A stretch of DNA of 44,636 nt from Bacteroidaceae bacterium (GCA_017651245.1 JAGCDQ010000035.1:1-44636); one strand, 5' to 3'. Counted from the stretch's first letter, positions 34,287 through 44,066 are shown. The notes: generated by a model not told the origin, from the letters alone. A program made the numbers and translations.

Positions 34287-36056
34287 TTACGCGATTCTCA
34301 GACGTGTACCCATACGTGCCTCTACCACGTTGACCACATAGTCGCCGAGTTTCTCGCATTCGTTGATGAGGTCCATATAAACCGTACCAACAGCGTAGGT
34401 GTACTTGTGGTTGTTCACATCGCTGATGTTTTGCGACTTGAGTTGGTTGCGGAAGTTGTTGATTTCGTTCTCTGTGTTGAATGTACGATTCACATCGAAA
34501 GATTCCTTGCGACCAGCCATCAACTCGTTCATTTGTGTGAGGGCGGATTCGGTAAGGTCCATCATCTGGTGGATGTTGTCATATTGCTGATCGTTGAAAT
34601 GTTCTTGCTTGCTGCTGTACTTGCGATTGATGGTACGAGCAAGATTGTAGCAGGAATCTCCGATACTCTCCAATTCTGAAATCTCACGCAACATGGCACG
34701 AATCTTCGCTTTTGTCTCGTCAGACAAATGTGCATCACTCACCTGATCCAAGTATTTGGCAATCTCCAATTCCATGCTATCCGAGATGTCCTCATATTTC
34801 TCAATACGTGAAAACAGTTTGTTAAAGTCTTTGTTTTGTGAACCCTTCTTGTTGGCCGTATTCGTGCTTGAGAGTACAAGCAACTCACGCACCATGTCAA
34901 ACATGCGCTGCATACGGTCTGCAAAAGCCTGAATCTCCTTCTGTGCCTCAAAGACAGAAAGCTCTGGCGTCTTCATGATTCCAGCAGTAATGAAATGCAG
35001 ACGGAAGTCTTCCTCTTCATCCACTTTCTTCGGCTTGATCACCCAGCAGACAAATTTCTCTATCTGAGGAATAAACCAGATGAGAATCATCGTATTGACC
35101 ACATTGAACGTGGTATGGAAAGCTGCCAACACGAAATTCAACTTACCAGCGTTGGCAAGGAATGCAGCAGCACTGGCACTTTCTTTCGTCATTTCAACAT
35201 CGTAGTCCACCCATCCGCAAACCATATCGATGAAATAACGGAAGACGAACAGAATCCAAAACACACCGAACACGTTGAAGAACATGTGGGCAAGGGCGGC
35301 ACGACGAGCTTGTGTGTTAGCCGACAAGGCAGCGAGGTTCGAAGTGACGGTTGTTCCGATATTCTCGCCCAGCACTAAAGCAATACCTTGATAGATAGGC
35401 ATGGCACCTGTGGAGCACAACAACATCGTGATGGCCATCACAGCTGCAGATGACTGCACACAGAATGTCATGATACCACCCAAGAGCAGAAAGACGAGCG
35501 TTGTCCAGAAGGAGTCAGGATCAAATGATTTGAAGAAAGAGGTGACGATCTCATTGTTTGCCAAATCCATCGACATACCCGTAGCCTTCAAAGTAGTCAG
35601 ACCCAATAGCAACAAACCAATACCAAACAGGAAATCACCAATATATCGATGCTTCTTCATGTAGATGAGCACAATGCCGATGAAAAAGCCTATATAGGAC
35701 ACGATGCTGATGTCAAATGGAGAAACTTCGCTTCCCGATGTACCTACAGCCATGATCCAAGCCGTCAGTGTCGTACCGATATTCGCACCCATGATGACTG
35801 AGATGGCCTGTGCCAATGTCAACAAACCGGCGTTGACAAACGATACCGTCATCACCGTTGTGGCTGTTGAAGACTGTACAGAAGCGGTGACTACTGTACC
35901 CGTCAACATACCTGTGAAGCGGTTGGTGGTCATGGCACCGAGCACGTGGCGCAGTTGGGGACCAGCCATCTTCTGTAGGGCTTCACTCATGGCCTTCATA
36001 CCAAACATGAGGAGCGCAAGCGAACCCAGAAGCTTGAAAATAATCCAAATTGACAT
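34287..36056 (-). CDS. Na+/phosphate cotransporter family protein with PhoU-like domain
   Basis: A 589-residue inner-membrane protein. The N-terminal two thirds hold about eight to nine hydrophobic segments in two inverted Na_Pi_cotrans repeats, each with the QSS substrate/ion motif: Gln61 in QSSTATTVM and Gln201 in QSSAAVMAITM. A cytoplasmic PhoU-like helical domain follows from about residue 370 to the end (ELSVFEAQKEIQAFADRMQ; LESIGDSCYNLARTI; ECEKLGDYVVNVVEA), a common fusion in this family. Function: sodium-coupled phosphate uptake or export. It is divergent from the GH35 gene, with separate promoters for each. Confidence 0.93.
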   Translation of the reverse strand: MSIWIIFKLLGSLALLMFGMKAMSEALQKMAGPQLRHVLGAMTTNRFTGMLTGTVVTASVQSSTATTVMTVSFVNAGLLTLAQAISVIMGANIGTTLTAWIMAVGTSGSEVSPFDISIVSYIGFFIGIVLIYMKKHRYIGDFLFGIGLLLLGLTTLKATGMSMDLANNEIVTSFFKSFDPDSFWTTLVFLLLGGIMTFCVQSSAAVMAITMLLCSTGAMPIYQGIALVLGENIGTTVTSNLAALSANTQARRAALAHMFFNVFGVFWILFVFRYFIDMVCGWVDYDVEMTKESASAAAFLANAGKLNFVLAAFHTTFNVVNTMILIWFIPQIEKFVCWVIKPKKVDEEEDFRLHFITAGIMKTPELSVFEAQKEIQAFADRMQRMFDMVRELLVLSSTNTANKKGSQNKDFNKLFSRIEKYEDISDSMELEIAKYLDQVSDAHLSDETKAKIRAMLREISELESIGDSCYNLARTINRKYSSKQEHFNDQQYDNIHQMMDLTESALTQMNELMAGRKESFDVNRTFNTENEINNFRNQLKSQNISDVNNHKYTYAVGTVYMDLINECEKLGDYVVNVVEARMGTRLRIA

Positions 36057-36102
36057 ATTGGTAAATCGAATCTATGGGGTAAATAATTAGTTTTTTGCCT
36101 TA

Positions 36103-36134
36103 CAAAGGTACGTCATTTTTATGTTTGATACAAG
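36103..36134 (-). promoter_or_regulatory. Bacteroidetes promoter for the phosphate transporter gene
   Basis: Minus strand: CTTG (36134-36131), 20 bases, TACCTTTG (36110-36103). It is divergent from and almost touching the GH35 promoter; the outer boxes are 15 bases apart. Confidence 0.75.
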
Positions 36135-36149
36135 ATTTTATCGAAAAAG

Positions 36150-36181
36150 TTTGTAGAAAATCGAAAGATACAGTACCTTTG
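36150..36181 (+). promoter_or_regulatory. Bacteroidetes promoter for the GH35 gene
   Basis: TTTG (36150-36153), 20 bases, TACCTTTG (36174-36181), an exact consensus match, 33 bases upstream of the start codon. Confidence 0.85.
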
Positions 36182-36214
36182 TGGAGAGAAATCTAATATA
36201 AACCTATTTATACA

Positions 36215-38635
36215 ATGAGAAAAATCATCTATTTGTTTTCCCTTGTGGCTGCCATGCTGGTGGCTACCCCGACTTATGCGCAGAAAGCCAAGGGAACTTT
36301 CGAGGCAGGCAACGGCACGTTCCTGCTCAATGGCAAGCCCTTTGTGGTGAAAGCTGCAGAGATTCACTATCCCCGTATTCCCAAGCCTTATTGGGATCAT
36401 CGCATCAAGATGTGTAAGGCTTTGGGCATGAACACCGTCTGCATCTACATCTTCTGGAACATCCACGAGCAGCGTGAGGGTGAGTTCAACTTCACTGACA
36501 ACAACGACGTTGCGGAGTTCTGCCGTCTGGCGCAGAAGAACGGCATGTATGTCATCGTGCGTCCCGGTCCTTACGTTTGTGCTGAGTGGGAAATGGGCGG
36601 TCTGCCTTGGTGGCTCCTGAAGAAGAAAGACATCCAGCTTCGTGAGCGTGACCCTTACTTCATGGAGCGTGTGAAAATCTTCGAAGAGAAGGTGGGCGAG
36701 CAACTGGCTCCGCTGACCATTCAGAACGGTGGTCCCATCATCATGGTGCAGGTGGAGAACGAGTATGGTTCCTATGGCGAGGACAAACCTTACGTCTCAG
36801 AGATTCGTGATTGTCTGCGTGGCATCTATGGCAGGGACTTGACACTCTTCCAATGCGACTGGTCTTCCAACTTCGAGAAGAACGGCTTGGATGATCTTGT
36901 GTGGACGATGAACTTCGGCACAGGTGCCAACATCGATGACCAGTTCCGTCGTCTGGGTCAGCTTCGTCCCAATGCGCCCAAGATGTGTTCAGAGTTCTGG
37001 AGCGGATGGTTCGACAAATGGGGAGCACAGCATGAAACCCGTTCTGCCAAGGACATGGTTGCTGGTATGGATGAAATGCTCTCGAAGGGTATTTCCTTCT
37101 CTCTATATATGACACACGGAGGTACTTCCTTCGGACATTGGGCTGGAGCCAACTCTCCTGGCTTTGCACCCGATGTGACGAGTTATGACTACGACGCCCC
37201 CATCAACGAATATGGTCATGCCACAGAGAAATACTACGAGCTACGTGAGATGATGCAGAAGTACAGCGACAAGAAACTGCCTGCTGTGCCCAAGGCTCCG
37301 ATGCCCATCATCACCATTCCCAAGTTTGAGCTGACGGAGTTTGCACCCCTCATGATAGCAGTAGGCACAGCGCAAGGCGGAAAGAGCGAGAAAGGTGCTT
37401 TGAAGTCTTTCGAGGATATGGATATGGGTTGGGGAACCATGATTTACTCTACCCGATTGCCAGAGATTACATCTTCCAGCGTGCTGACAGGAAAGTTCCA
37501 TGACTTTGCGCAAGTGTTCATCGACGGCAAGTACATCGGTAAGATTGACCGTGTGAAGAACGAGAATTCGCTCACCATTCCTGCTGTCAAGAAGGGAGCA
37601 GACCTGATGATTATTGTCGAAGGCATGGGACGTATCAACTTTGGGCGTGCCATCAAAGACTTCAAGGGCATCGTGGGCAATGTGGTGACCCTGAGCACAG
37701 AGACTGACGACATAGAGATGGTGCTGACACCAAAGAACTGGACAAATGTGGCAATCCCAGATGACTATGAGACAGCCAAGAAAGCCCTTGACATCGTGAA
37801 GGGTGTTAACGACCAGGTTGCTGCTGGAAAGGTGACAGGGAGTGTACCCGGACTTGCCCTCACACAGGGCTATGAAGGCTCGAAGCACCTTTCAGATTTC
37901 TTCAAGCCTGGCTATCATCGTGGCTACTTCAACCTCACCAAGGTGGGCGACACCTTCCTCAACTTTGAGACTTGGGGCAAAGGACAGGTATATGTGAATG
38001 GTCATGCTTTGGGTCGCATCTGGAGCATTGGTCCTCAGCAAACGCTCTATGTGCCTGGTTGCTGGCTGAAGAAGGGAAAGAACGAAATCATCGTGCTGGA
38101 TGTGGTGGGTCCTCGTGAGGCTGTGGTTTGGGGACAGGCTGAGCCAGAACTCAACAAGCTCCAGTTGGAGAAGTCGAACAAGCACAACAACATTGGCGAC
38201 AAGCCCGACCTCAACAGCGCCACACCTGCTGCCACAGGAGCTTTCAACGCTGGTAATGGTTGGCAGACCGTCAAGTTAGCTGCGCCACAAAAGGGTCGTT
38301 ACCTCGCCATCGAATGCACGTCCACCCAAGACGGCAAGTCACAAGTGGCGATTGCAGAACTATATCTGCAAGGTGCTGATGGCAAGCGTATCTCTCGCGA
38401 ACCTTGGACGACCAAGTATGCCAACTCAGAGGAAGAGAATGGTAACCATACGGGTGACAAGGTGTATGACTTGCAGGAATCCACATATTGGCAGACAGAA
38501 AAGAGTGCCACCCTGCCCCACCTCCTCGTCATTGACCTCGGTAGCGAGCAGACTATCTCTGCCCTTGAATACCTGCCACGTGCAGAGCAAGGTGCTCCTG
38601 GCAGCGTGAAGAACTATAAGGTTTATCTTTATTAG
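36215..38635 (+). CDS. GH35 beta-galactosidase with C-terminal discoidin-like domain
   Basis: An exported glycosidase of 806 residues. The signal peptide is cleaved after PTYA (residues 1-22), and there is no lipobox, so it is probably periplasmic. The GH35 TIM barrel covers about 30-350. The acid/base is Glu183 in QVENEYGSYG and the nucleophile is Glu260 in CSEFWSGWFDKWG. Beta-sandwich domains follow, including the jelly-roll segment ending NEIIVLDVVGPREAVVWG. A C-terminal F5/8 type C-like carbohydrate-binding domain starts near residue 680 (GRYLAIECTS; LLVIDLGSEQTISALEYLPR). No SusC/D, sulfatase or regulator genes are adjacent, so it acts outside a polysaccharide-utilisation locus. It has its own consensus promoter. 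Confidence 0.95.
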   Translation: MRKIIYLFSLVAAMLVATPTYAQKAKGTFEAGNGTFLLNGKPFVVKAAEIHYPRIPKPYWDHRIKMCKALGMNTVCIYIFWNIHEQREGEFNFTDNNDVAEFCRLAQKNGMYVIVRPGPYVCAEWEMGGLPWWLLKKKDIQLRERDPYFMERVKIFEEKVGEQLAPLTIQNGGPIIMVQVENEYGSYGEDKPYVSEIRDCLRGIYGRDLTLFQCDWSSNFEKNGLDDLVWTMNFGTGANIDDQFRRLGQLRPNAPKMCSEFWSGWFDKWGAQHETRSAKDMVAGMDEMLSKGISFSLYMTHGGTSFGHWAGANSPGFAPDVTSYDYDAPINEYGHATEKYYELREMMQKYSDKKLPAVPKAPMPIITIPKFELTEFAPLMIAVGTAQGGKSEKGALKSFEDMDMGWGTMIYSTRLPEITSSSVLTGKFHDFAQVFIDGKYIGKIDRVKNENSLTIPAVKKGADLMIIVEGMGRINFGRAIKDFKGIVGNVVTLSTETDDIEMVLTPKNWTNVAIPDDYETAKKALDIVKGVNDQVAAGKVTGSVPGLALTQGYEGSKHLSDFFKPGYHRGYFNLTKVGDTFLNFETWGKGQVYVNGHALGRIWSIGPQQTLYVPGCWLKKGKNEIIVLDVVGPREAVVWGQAEPELNKLQLEKSNKHNNIGDKPDLNSATPAATGAFNAGNGWQTVKLAAPQKGRYLAIECTSTQDGKSQVAIAELYLQGADGKRISREPWTTKYANSEEENGNHTGDKVYDLQESTYWQTEKSATLPHLLVIDLGSEQTISALEYLPRAEQGAPGSVKNYKVYLY

Positions 38636-38667
38636 GCTACAGAAACGGTCAAACGTAAACCGACAAT

Positions 38668-38712
38668 AAAAAGCGCCTCGGCTGGAAATCCAACCAAGGC
38701 GTTTCTTTTTGT
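38668..38712. terminator. Bidirectional terminator between the GH35 gene and ilvC
   Basis: A GC-rich imperfect stem of about 14 bp (GCGCCTCGGCTGG against CCAACCAAGGCGT) with A-rich and T-rich flanks, between converging genes. Confidence 0.8.
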
Positions 38713-38730
38713 TCTCTATTGAGGGAAGAA

Positions 38731-39774
38731 TTAGTTGTTCTCAGGACGGAGCTGACGAACCACCTCTGCTGTGCGCCACATTTCAGAATCGTGGAGAGCA
38801 GCAAGCTCCTTCTCAAGACCTACACGGTAGTCAGGCTTAGAGTTTGCGTCGATAGAAATCTGAGCCTCGTTACCACACTTCACAGATGCGTAGAGCTTCT
38901 CAACAACTGGCTTGATAGCATCGTGGAAAGGACCCATCCAGTCGAGGGCACCACGCTGTGCAGTTGTAGAGCAGTTTGCGTACATCCAGTCCATACCCTT
39001 CTGAGCGAAAAGAGGCATGAGTGACTGAGTGAGCTCTTCAACTGTCTCGTTAAATGCCTCAGATGGAGTGTGACCATTCTCACGGAGCACCTCGTACTGA
39101 GCGAGGAGAAGACCCTGGATAGCACCCATGAGTGAACCACGCTCACCAGTGAGGTCAGAAGTAGCCTCACGCTGGAAAGTAGTCTCGAACAGGTAACCAG
39201 AACCGATACCGATACCCAGAGCGAGTGTACGGTCGAGAGCCTTGCCTGTAGCGTCCTGATATACAGCGTAAGAAGAGTTCAGACCACGACCCTCGAGGAA
39301 CATGGTGCGGAGTGATGTACCAGAACCCTTAGGAGCCACCATGATCACGTCGATATCCTTAGCAGGAACACAACCTGTGCGGTCGTTCCAAGTGATAGCG
39401 AAACCGTGAGAGAAGTAGAGAGCCTTACCAGGAGTGAGGTACTGCTTCAGGGTTGGCCATACAGACATCACAGCTGCGTCAGACAACAGACACATCACGA
39501 TAGTACCCTTCTCAGCAGCCTCTTCGATAGAGAAGAGAGTCTCGCCTGGTACCCAACCATCCTTAATTGCCTTCTCGAAAGTCTTGCCCTGACGCTGACC
39601 AACGATCACGTTGAAACCATTGTCGCGGAGGTTGCAAGCCTGACCAGGACCCTGTACACCATAACCAATCACTGCGATGGTCTCGTCCTTCAAAATCTCA
39701 CGAGCCTTCTCGAGTGGGAATTCTTCACGTGTCATTACCTCTTCGATAACGCCACCAAAATTCATTTTTGCCAT
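38731..39774 (-). CDS. ilvC: Ketol-acid reductoisomerase
   Basis: NAD(P)H-dependent isomeroreductase of valine and isoleucine synthesis, acting after acetolactate synthase. The protein is 347 residues, the class I form with the Bacteroidetes-type N-terminus (FGGVIEEVMTREEFPL). The Rossmann motif is VIGYGVQGPGQACNL, with Pro-Gly replacing the usual His-Ala after GxQG. The metal and substrate region has APKGSGTSLR, SDLTGERGSLMGA and the C-terminal knotted domain SEAFNETVEELTQSLMPL. It is the last gene of the ilv unit. A perfect 8-bp palindrome lies just upstream. Confidence 0.97.
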   Translation of the reverse strand: MAKMNFGGVIEEVMTREEFPLEKAREILKDETIAVIGYGVQGPGQACNLRDNGFNVIVGQRQGKTFEKAIKDGWVPGETLFSIEEAAEKGTIVMCLLSDAAVMSVWPTLKQYLTPGKALYFSHGFAITWNDRTGCVPAKDIDVIMVAPKGSGTSLRTMFLEGRGLNSSYAVYQDATGKALDRTLALGIGIGSGYLFETTFQREATSDLTGERGSLMGAIQGLLLAQYEVLRENGHTPSEAFNETVEELTQSLMPLFAQKGMDWMYANCSTTAQRGALDWMGPFHDAIKPVVEKLYASVKCGNEAQISIDANSKPDYRVGLEKELAALHDSEMWRTAEVVRQLRPENN

Positions 39775-39795
39775 TTTGATTTTTGTTTTAATTGT

Positions 39796-39812
39796 GCAAG
39801 GAAGTTCCTTGC
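39796..39812. promoter_or_regulatory. Perfect palindrome between ilvN and ilvC
   Basis: GCAAGGAAGTTCCTTGC: two 8-base arms around one base, 22 bases upstream of the ilvC start. It could be a repressor operator or a small mRNA hairpin; it lacks a T tract, so a terminator is unlikely. Confidence 0.45.
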
Positions 39813-39833
39813 TGGTTATTATTAAAAATTAAT

Positions 39834-40526
39834 CTATTTCTTTTCTTCTCTTGCTCTTTTAGCCTCACGCACAGCCAGATACTCGTCCAAGTGTTCCACG
39901 CGGCTCTTGGTGATGCAGATGCGTCCTGAACGCACGAACTGCAACACACAGTCGAGTTTCTGCAACTTGTCGAAGAGTGCGATGATTTCGTCGGTGAAGC
40001 CTGTGATTTCCACCACTGAATACGTGCTGTTCACCTCGATGATGCGGGCGTCGTAGGAGCGCACCAGACTGCTCACCTCACGATTCTTCATCATGGCAGG
40101 CGTGCTCAGTTTGAAGAGCGCGGTCTCATTGATGAACAGTTCATCGTCGGTGTAGAAGTGTGCCTGCAACACCTCAATGCGCTTCTCCACCTGTGAGGTG
40201 AGGATGCGAGCCATCCGCTCATCGCAGTAGGCAGTGACCGTGTACTTGTGTGCCCCGGGCGTGCTGGATGCACACACGTTCAATGACTCAATGTTGACCT
40301 GACGACGGGTGAACACAGCCGTGATCTGGGAAAGCAGACCTGGCACGTTCTCCGAATAAATCAGGAAGGTATAGAGTTTTGTACTTGTATCTTGTTCCAT
40401 TGTTGGAGTTTGTACTTTTATTTCTTTTTCCTTAGGAGGATTGCTCTGTTCGAGCACACGCTGGCATTTGCCGCATGAGGAACACTCACCACATTGTCCT
40501 CCGAAAGTTTTCCTTGTCGTTTGCAT
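39834..40526 (-). CDS. ilvN: Acetolactate synthase small subunit with Cys-rich N-terminal extension
   Basis: Regulatory subunit of acetolactate synthase. Residues from about 50 onward are a normal IlvN: an ACT domain (KLYTFLIYSENVPGLLSQI; RRQVNIESLNV) that usually binds valine for feedback inhibition, then the ALS_ss C-terminal domain (IIEVNSTYSVVEITG). The frame opens at an ATG overlapping the ilvB stop (TAATG), which gives 230 residues and adds 42 residues ahead of the family start MEQDTSTKLYTF (ATG 40400). This extension contains Cys12-Cys15-Cys18-Cys21 (CGECSSCGKC, spaced CxxCxxCxxC), like a metal or Fe-S site. The overlap favours the long form, but use of the internal ATG, leaving a 126-base spacer, cannot be excluded. 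Confidence 0.9.
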   Translation of the reverse strand: MQTTRKTFGGQCGECSSCGKCQRVLEQSNPPKEKEIKVQTPTMEQDTSTKLYTFLIYSENVPGLLSQITAVFTRRQVNIESLNVCASSTPGAHKYTVTAYCDERMARILTSQVEKRIEVLQAHFYTDDELFINETALFKLSTPAMMKNREVSSLVRSYDARIIEVNSTYSVVEITGFTDEIIALFDKLQKLDCVLQFVRSGRICITKSRVEHLDEYLAVREAKRAREEKK

Positions 40527-42217
40527 TATAACTCAAGCAGCATCTCGTCAATGTTGGCTCCTGGAGGTGTCATCGGAAGCACGTTGTCCTCTTCCTTGAT
40601 GGCACATTGCAAGAGGAATGGACCAGGCGTTGCCAGCATCTCAGCGATGGCTCCGTCGAGGTCTTTTCTCTCAATCACCGTCTTGGCTGGGATGCCGTAA
40701 CCCTTGGCGATGAGTTCGTAGTTCGGATTCAACATCGGAGTGAACGAGTAGCGGTGAGCGAAGAACATCTCCTGCCACTGGCGCACATTGCCCAGGAAGT
40801 TGTTGTTCAGGAGGATAATCTTCACAGGTGCGCCCTGCTCCATGATGGTGCCGAGTTCCTGAATGGTCATCTGCAAGCCACCGTCGCCCACGAAGAGGCA
40901 AACCGTTCTGTCGGGAGCGCCAAACGTGGCACCAATGGCAGCAGGAAGACCGAAGCCCATTGTGCCGAGACCACCAGAGGTCACCACCGAACGCTTCTGG
41001 GTGAACTTGAAGTAGCGGCAAGCCATCAGCTGGTTCTGACCCACGTCAGTCACCATGATGCCCTTGTTTTCGGCTGCCTCGCTCACCTTGCGAATCACCT
41101 CACCCATGAGGAGAGGTCCTTCCGTTGGATGGAGTGCCTTGTCAATCACCTTCTCATATTCCTTCTCTTCGTATGGCTTGAAACCTTCAATCCAAGACGT
41201 GTGCTTGGCTGGAGAAATCAGGTTCGTCACAGCTGCCAGCGTCTCCTTGCAGTTGCCCCACACCTTCAGGTCAACCGACACGTTCTTGTTGAACTCCGCA
41301 CGGTCAATGTCGAAGTGGATGATCTTTGCCTGCTTGGCATAGGTGGCAAGATTGCCCGTCACACGGTCGTCGAAACGCATTCCAATGGCTATAAGCAAGT
41401 CACACTGGTTAGTCATCACGTTCGGTCCGAGATTTCCGTGCATGCCGAGGATACCCATGTTCAGGCGATGGTCTGACGGAATGGCTGAAAGTCCCATGAA
41501 CGTGGTGCCACAAGGAAGGTCAGCCTTCTCCAAGAACGTGCGCAGTTCCTCCGTTGCATTGCCGAGTTCCACACCCTGACCCACCAGCACGAAAGGCTTC
41601 ACGCTGTTGTTGATCATCTGGGCAGCACGCTCGATGTCGGGCATGTTCAAATCGGGCTCTGGCTCATAACTGCGGATGAAGTCCACCTTGGCTGGTTCAT
41701 ACTCCACCAATCCCGTCTGGGCATTCTTGGCAAAGTCGAGCACCACAGGACCTGGACGTCCACTCTTGGCGATGTAGAAAGCACGGGCAACAGCCCAAGC
41801 CACATCCTCAGGACGGCGAATCTGGTAGCTCCACTTGCTGATAGGCGATGTGATACCGACCACGTCGACCTCCTGAAAGGCATCCGTACCCAGCATGGCA
41901 ACACCCACCTGACCACAGACAACCACCATCGGCGTGGAGTCAATCATGGCATCAGCGATACCAGTCACCGTGTTGGTGGCACCCGGACCTGAAGTCACGA
42001 TGGCGCAACCCACCTTTCCGCTTACGCGGGCATAACCCTGAGCAGCATGAACCGCACCCTGCTCATGACGAACCAGGATGTGATTCAGCGTTTTCTTATG
42101 ATCGTAAAGTGCATCGTAGGTCGGCATGATGGAACCGCCTGGATAGCCGAAGAGCACATCCACGCCCTCATGCTCCAACGCCCTCATCAATGCCTCTGCA
42201 CCTGTTATCTTTTCCAT
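40526..42217 (-). CDS. ilvB: Acetolactate synthase large subunit
   Basis: ThDP-dependent catalytic subunit, 563 residues, making acetolactate and acetohydroxybutyrate. The chosen start is the ATG giving MEKITGAEALMRALEHEG; an in-frame TTG at 42244 would add nine residues without family support. Landmarks: the ThDP-activating Glu in HEQGAVHAAQGYARVSG; the FAD-binding middle domain (GMHGNLGPNVMTNQCDLLIAIG; RFDDRVTGN); and the ThDP/Mg motif GDGGLQMTIQELGTI with NNNFLGNVRQWQ. It follows ilvD by 46 bases and overlaps the ilvN start by one base. Confidence 0.96.
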   Translation of the reverse strand: MEKITGAEALMRALEHEGVDVLFGYPGGSIMPTYDALYDHKKTLNHILVRHEQGAVHAAQGYARVSGKVGCAIVTSGPGATNTVTGIADAMIDSTPMVVVCGQVGVAMLGTDAFQEVDVVGITSPISKWSYQIRRPEDVAWAVARAFYIAKSGRPGPVVLDFAKNAQTGLVEYEPAKVDFIRSYEPEPDLNMPDIERAAQMINNSVKPFVLVGQGVELGNATEELRTFLEKADLPCGTTFMGLSAIPSDHRLNMGILGMHGNLGPNVMTNQCDLLIAIGMRFDDRVTGNLATYAKQAKIIHFDIDRAEFNKNVSVDLKVWGNCKETLAAVTNLISPAKHTSWIEGFKPYEEKEYEKVIDKALHPTEGPLLMGEVIRKVSEAAENKGIMVTDVGQNQLMACRYFKFTQKRSVVTSGGLGTMGFGLPAAIGATFGAPDRTVCLFVGDGGLQMTIQELGTIMEQGAPVKIILLNNNFLGNVRQWQEMFFAHRYSFTPMLNPNYELIAKGYGIPAKTVIERKDLDGAIAEMLATPGPFLLQCAIKEEDNVLPMTPPGANIDEMLLEL

Positions 42218-42239
42218 TTCTATCAATTTGTCTAAAAAT

Positions 42240-42262
42240 CCCAAAACTCAAATCTCAAACCC
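42240..42262. repeat. Heptamer array between ilvD and ilvB
   Basis: Read on the minus strand: GTTTGAG, ATTTGAG, TTTTGGG. The 15-mer GGTTTGAGATTTGAG is identical to the one upstream of pdxA. Confidence 0.65.
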
Positions 42263-42263
42263 A

Positions 42264-44066
42264 TTAATCAATAATTCTCACGCCGCCCTTGTCAGCACTT
42301 GCCACACTCTGAGCGTATGCACGGAGCGCCTTCGACACGACTCGGTTGCGTTTGAGGGGTTGCTGTGGACGTGCTGCCAGTTCTTCGTCTGACAGACGCA
42401 CGTTGATGCTGCGGTTTGGAATGTCGATGTCGATGATGTCGCCATCCACAATCTTGCCGATGTTGCCACCCGATGCAGCCTCAGGAGAGATGTGTCCGAT
42501 AGACAGACCTGAAGTGCCGCCAGAGAAACGACCGTCGGTGATGAGTGCACATTCCTTACCCATGTGCATGCTCTTGATGTAGGAAGTTGGGTAGAGCATC
42601 TCCTGCATGCCAGGACCGCCCTTAGGACCTTCGTGGGTGATGACCACCACGTCGCCCTTCTTCACCTTGCCGCCGAGGATACCCTCACAAGCGTCTTCCT
42701 GTGAGTCGAACACCACGGCAGGACCAGAGAACTTCCAGATGCTCTCGTCCACACCTGCGGTCTTCACCACACAACCGTCCTGTGCAATGTTGCCGAAGAG
42801 GATAGCCATACCGCCGTCCTTCGTGTAGGCGTGCTCAATGTCACGGATACAACCATTCACGCGGTCAGTGTCCAACGTCTCATAGTTCGTGTCCTGAACA
42901 CCCAGCTGGTTGCAGAACACACCAGCAGGAGCGCTTGAGTAGATGCGCTTAGCCTCTGGGTCGATATTGTCTTTCAGAATCGAATACTTCTCAATGTCCT
43001 CCGCCAGTGTGGCACCGTTCACACGCTTCACGTTCGTGTCAATCAAACCACCCTTAGCCAGTTCGCCGAGGAGGTTCAGCATACCGCCTGCACGACCACA
43101 CTCCTGCACACTGTACTTCTGAGAGTTCGGAGCCAGCTTGCAGAGGAACGGTGTCTTGCGAGAGAGCTTGTCGATGTCAGCCATCGTGAAGTCCACCCCA
43201 GCCTCCTGAGCCACAGCCAAGAGGTGCAGCACGGTGTTCGTCGAAGCACCCATTGCAATGTCCAAGGTCATCGCATTGAGGAACGCCTGACGGGTGGCAA
43301 TGGAACGTGGCAGCACGCTCTCGTCTCCGTCCTCATAGTAAGCGAAGGCATTCTTCACAATCTGACGGGCAGCCGCCTTCATCAGCTCCTTGCGGTTCAC
43401 GTGGGTGGCAAGAATCGTTCCGTTGCCAGGCAGCGAAAGACCGATGGCTTCCGTCAGGTTGTTCATCGAGTTCGCCGTGAACATACCCGAGCAGCAACCG
43501 CAACCAGGGCAAGCACGGTTCTCCACCTCAGCCAGTTCCTCATCATTCACTGTGGGGTCAGCACCCTTGATCATCGCTGCAATCAGGTCGAGGTTCTCGC
43601 CCTTGTACTTTCCAGCCTCCATCGGACCACCGCTCACAAACACGGCAGGGATGTTCAGGCGCATGGCAGCCATCAGCATGCCCGGCGTGATCTTGTCGCA
43701 GTTCGAAATGCAGATCATCGCATCAGCCTTGTGGGCATTGCACATATACTCCACCGAGTCCGCAATGATGTCGCGTGAAGGCAACGAATACAGCATGCCG
43801 TCATGCCCCATCGCGATGCCGTCGTCGATGGCAATCGTGTTGAACTCAGCCGCATAGCAGCCCATCTTCTCAATCTCTTCCTTCACAATCTGTCCAGCCT
43901 CGTGCAGATGCGTGTGACCTGGCACAAACTGGGTGAAAGAATTGACGATGGCAATGATTGGTTTGCCAAACTGTTCACGCTTCATGCCGTTGGCTACCCA
44001 CAGAGCCCTTGCTCCTGCCATTCGGCGACCTTCAGTGCACACGGCACTACGTAACTGATGCTTCAT
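42264..44066 (-). CDS. ilvD: Dihydroxy-acid dehydratase
   Basis: Fe-S enzyme that converts dihydroxy acids to the 2-oxo acids of valine and isoleucine. The protein has 600 residues. Cluster-ligand regions are [12 protein letters not shown] and [17 protein letters not shown]. Also typical are [31 protein letters not shown] and the C-terminal [11 protein letters not shown]. It is the first gene of the ilvD-ilvB-ilvN-ilvC unit, so in this operon the third enzyme of the pathway is made first. The leader between promoter and start is about 45 nt and contains no Leu/Ile/Val-rich leader peptide or attenuator hairpin. Confidence 0.97.
   Translation of the reverse strand: MKHQLRSAVCTEGRRMAGARALWVANGMKREQFGKPIIAIVNSFTQFVPGHTHLHEAGQIVKEEIEKMGCYAAEFNTIAIDDGIAMGHDGMLYSLPSRDIIADSVEYMCNAHKADAMICISNCDKITPGMLMAAMRLNIPAVFVSGGPMEAGKYKGENLDLIAAMIKGADPTVNDEELAEVENRACPGCGCCSGMFTANSMNNLTEAIGLSLPGNGTILATHVNRKELMKAAARQIVKNAFAYYEDGDESVLPRSIATRQAFLNAMTLDIAMGASTNTVLHLLAVAQEAGVDFTMADIDKLSRKTPFLCKLAPNSQKYSVQECGRAGGMLNLLGELAKGGLIDTNVKRVNGATLAEDIEKYSILKDNIDPEAKRIYSSAPAGVFCNQLGVQDTNYETLDTDRVNGCIRDIEHAYTKDGGMAILFGNIAQDGCVVKTAGVDESIWKFSGPAVVFDSQEDACEGILGGKVKKGDVVVITHEGPKGGPGMQEMLYPTSYIKSMHMGKECALITDGRFSGGTSGLSIGHISPEAASGGNIGKIVDGDIIDIDIPNRSINVRLSDEELAARPQQPLKRNRVVSKALRAYAQSVASADKGGVRIID

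Noticed and set aside
40607-41476. 289-codon open frame on the plus strand over ilvB
   Set aside because: Antisense shadow of the conserved ilvB sequence, His/Val-rich, with no start context.
42218-42244. Longer ilvB beginning at TTG 42244
   Set aside because: The family N-terminus starts at MEKITGAEA (ATG 42217), and the added residues lie next to a heptamer repeat.
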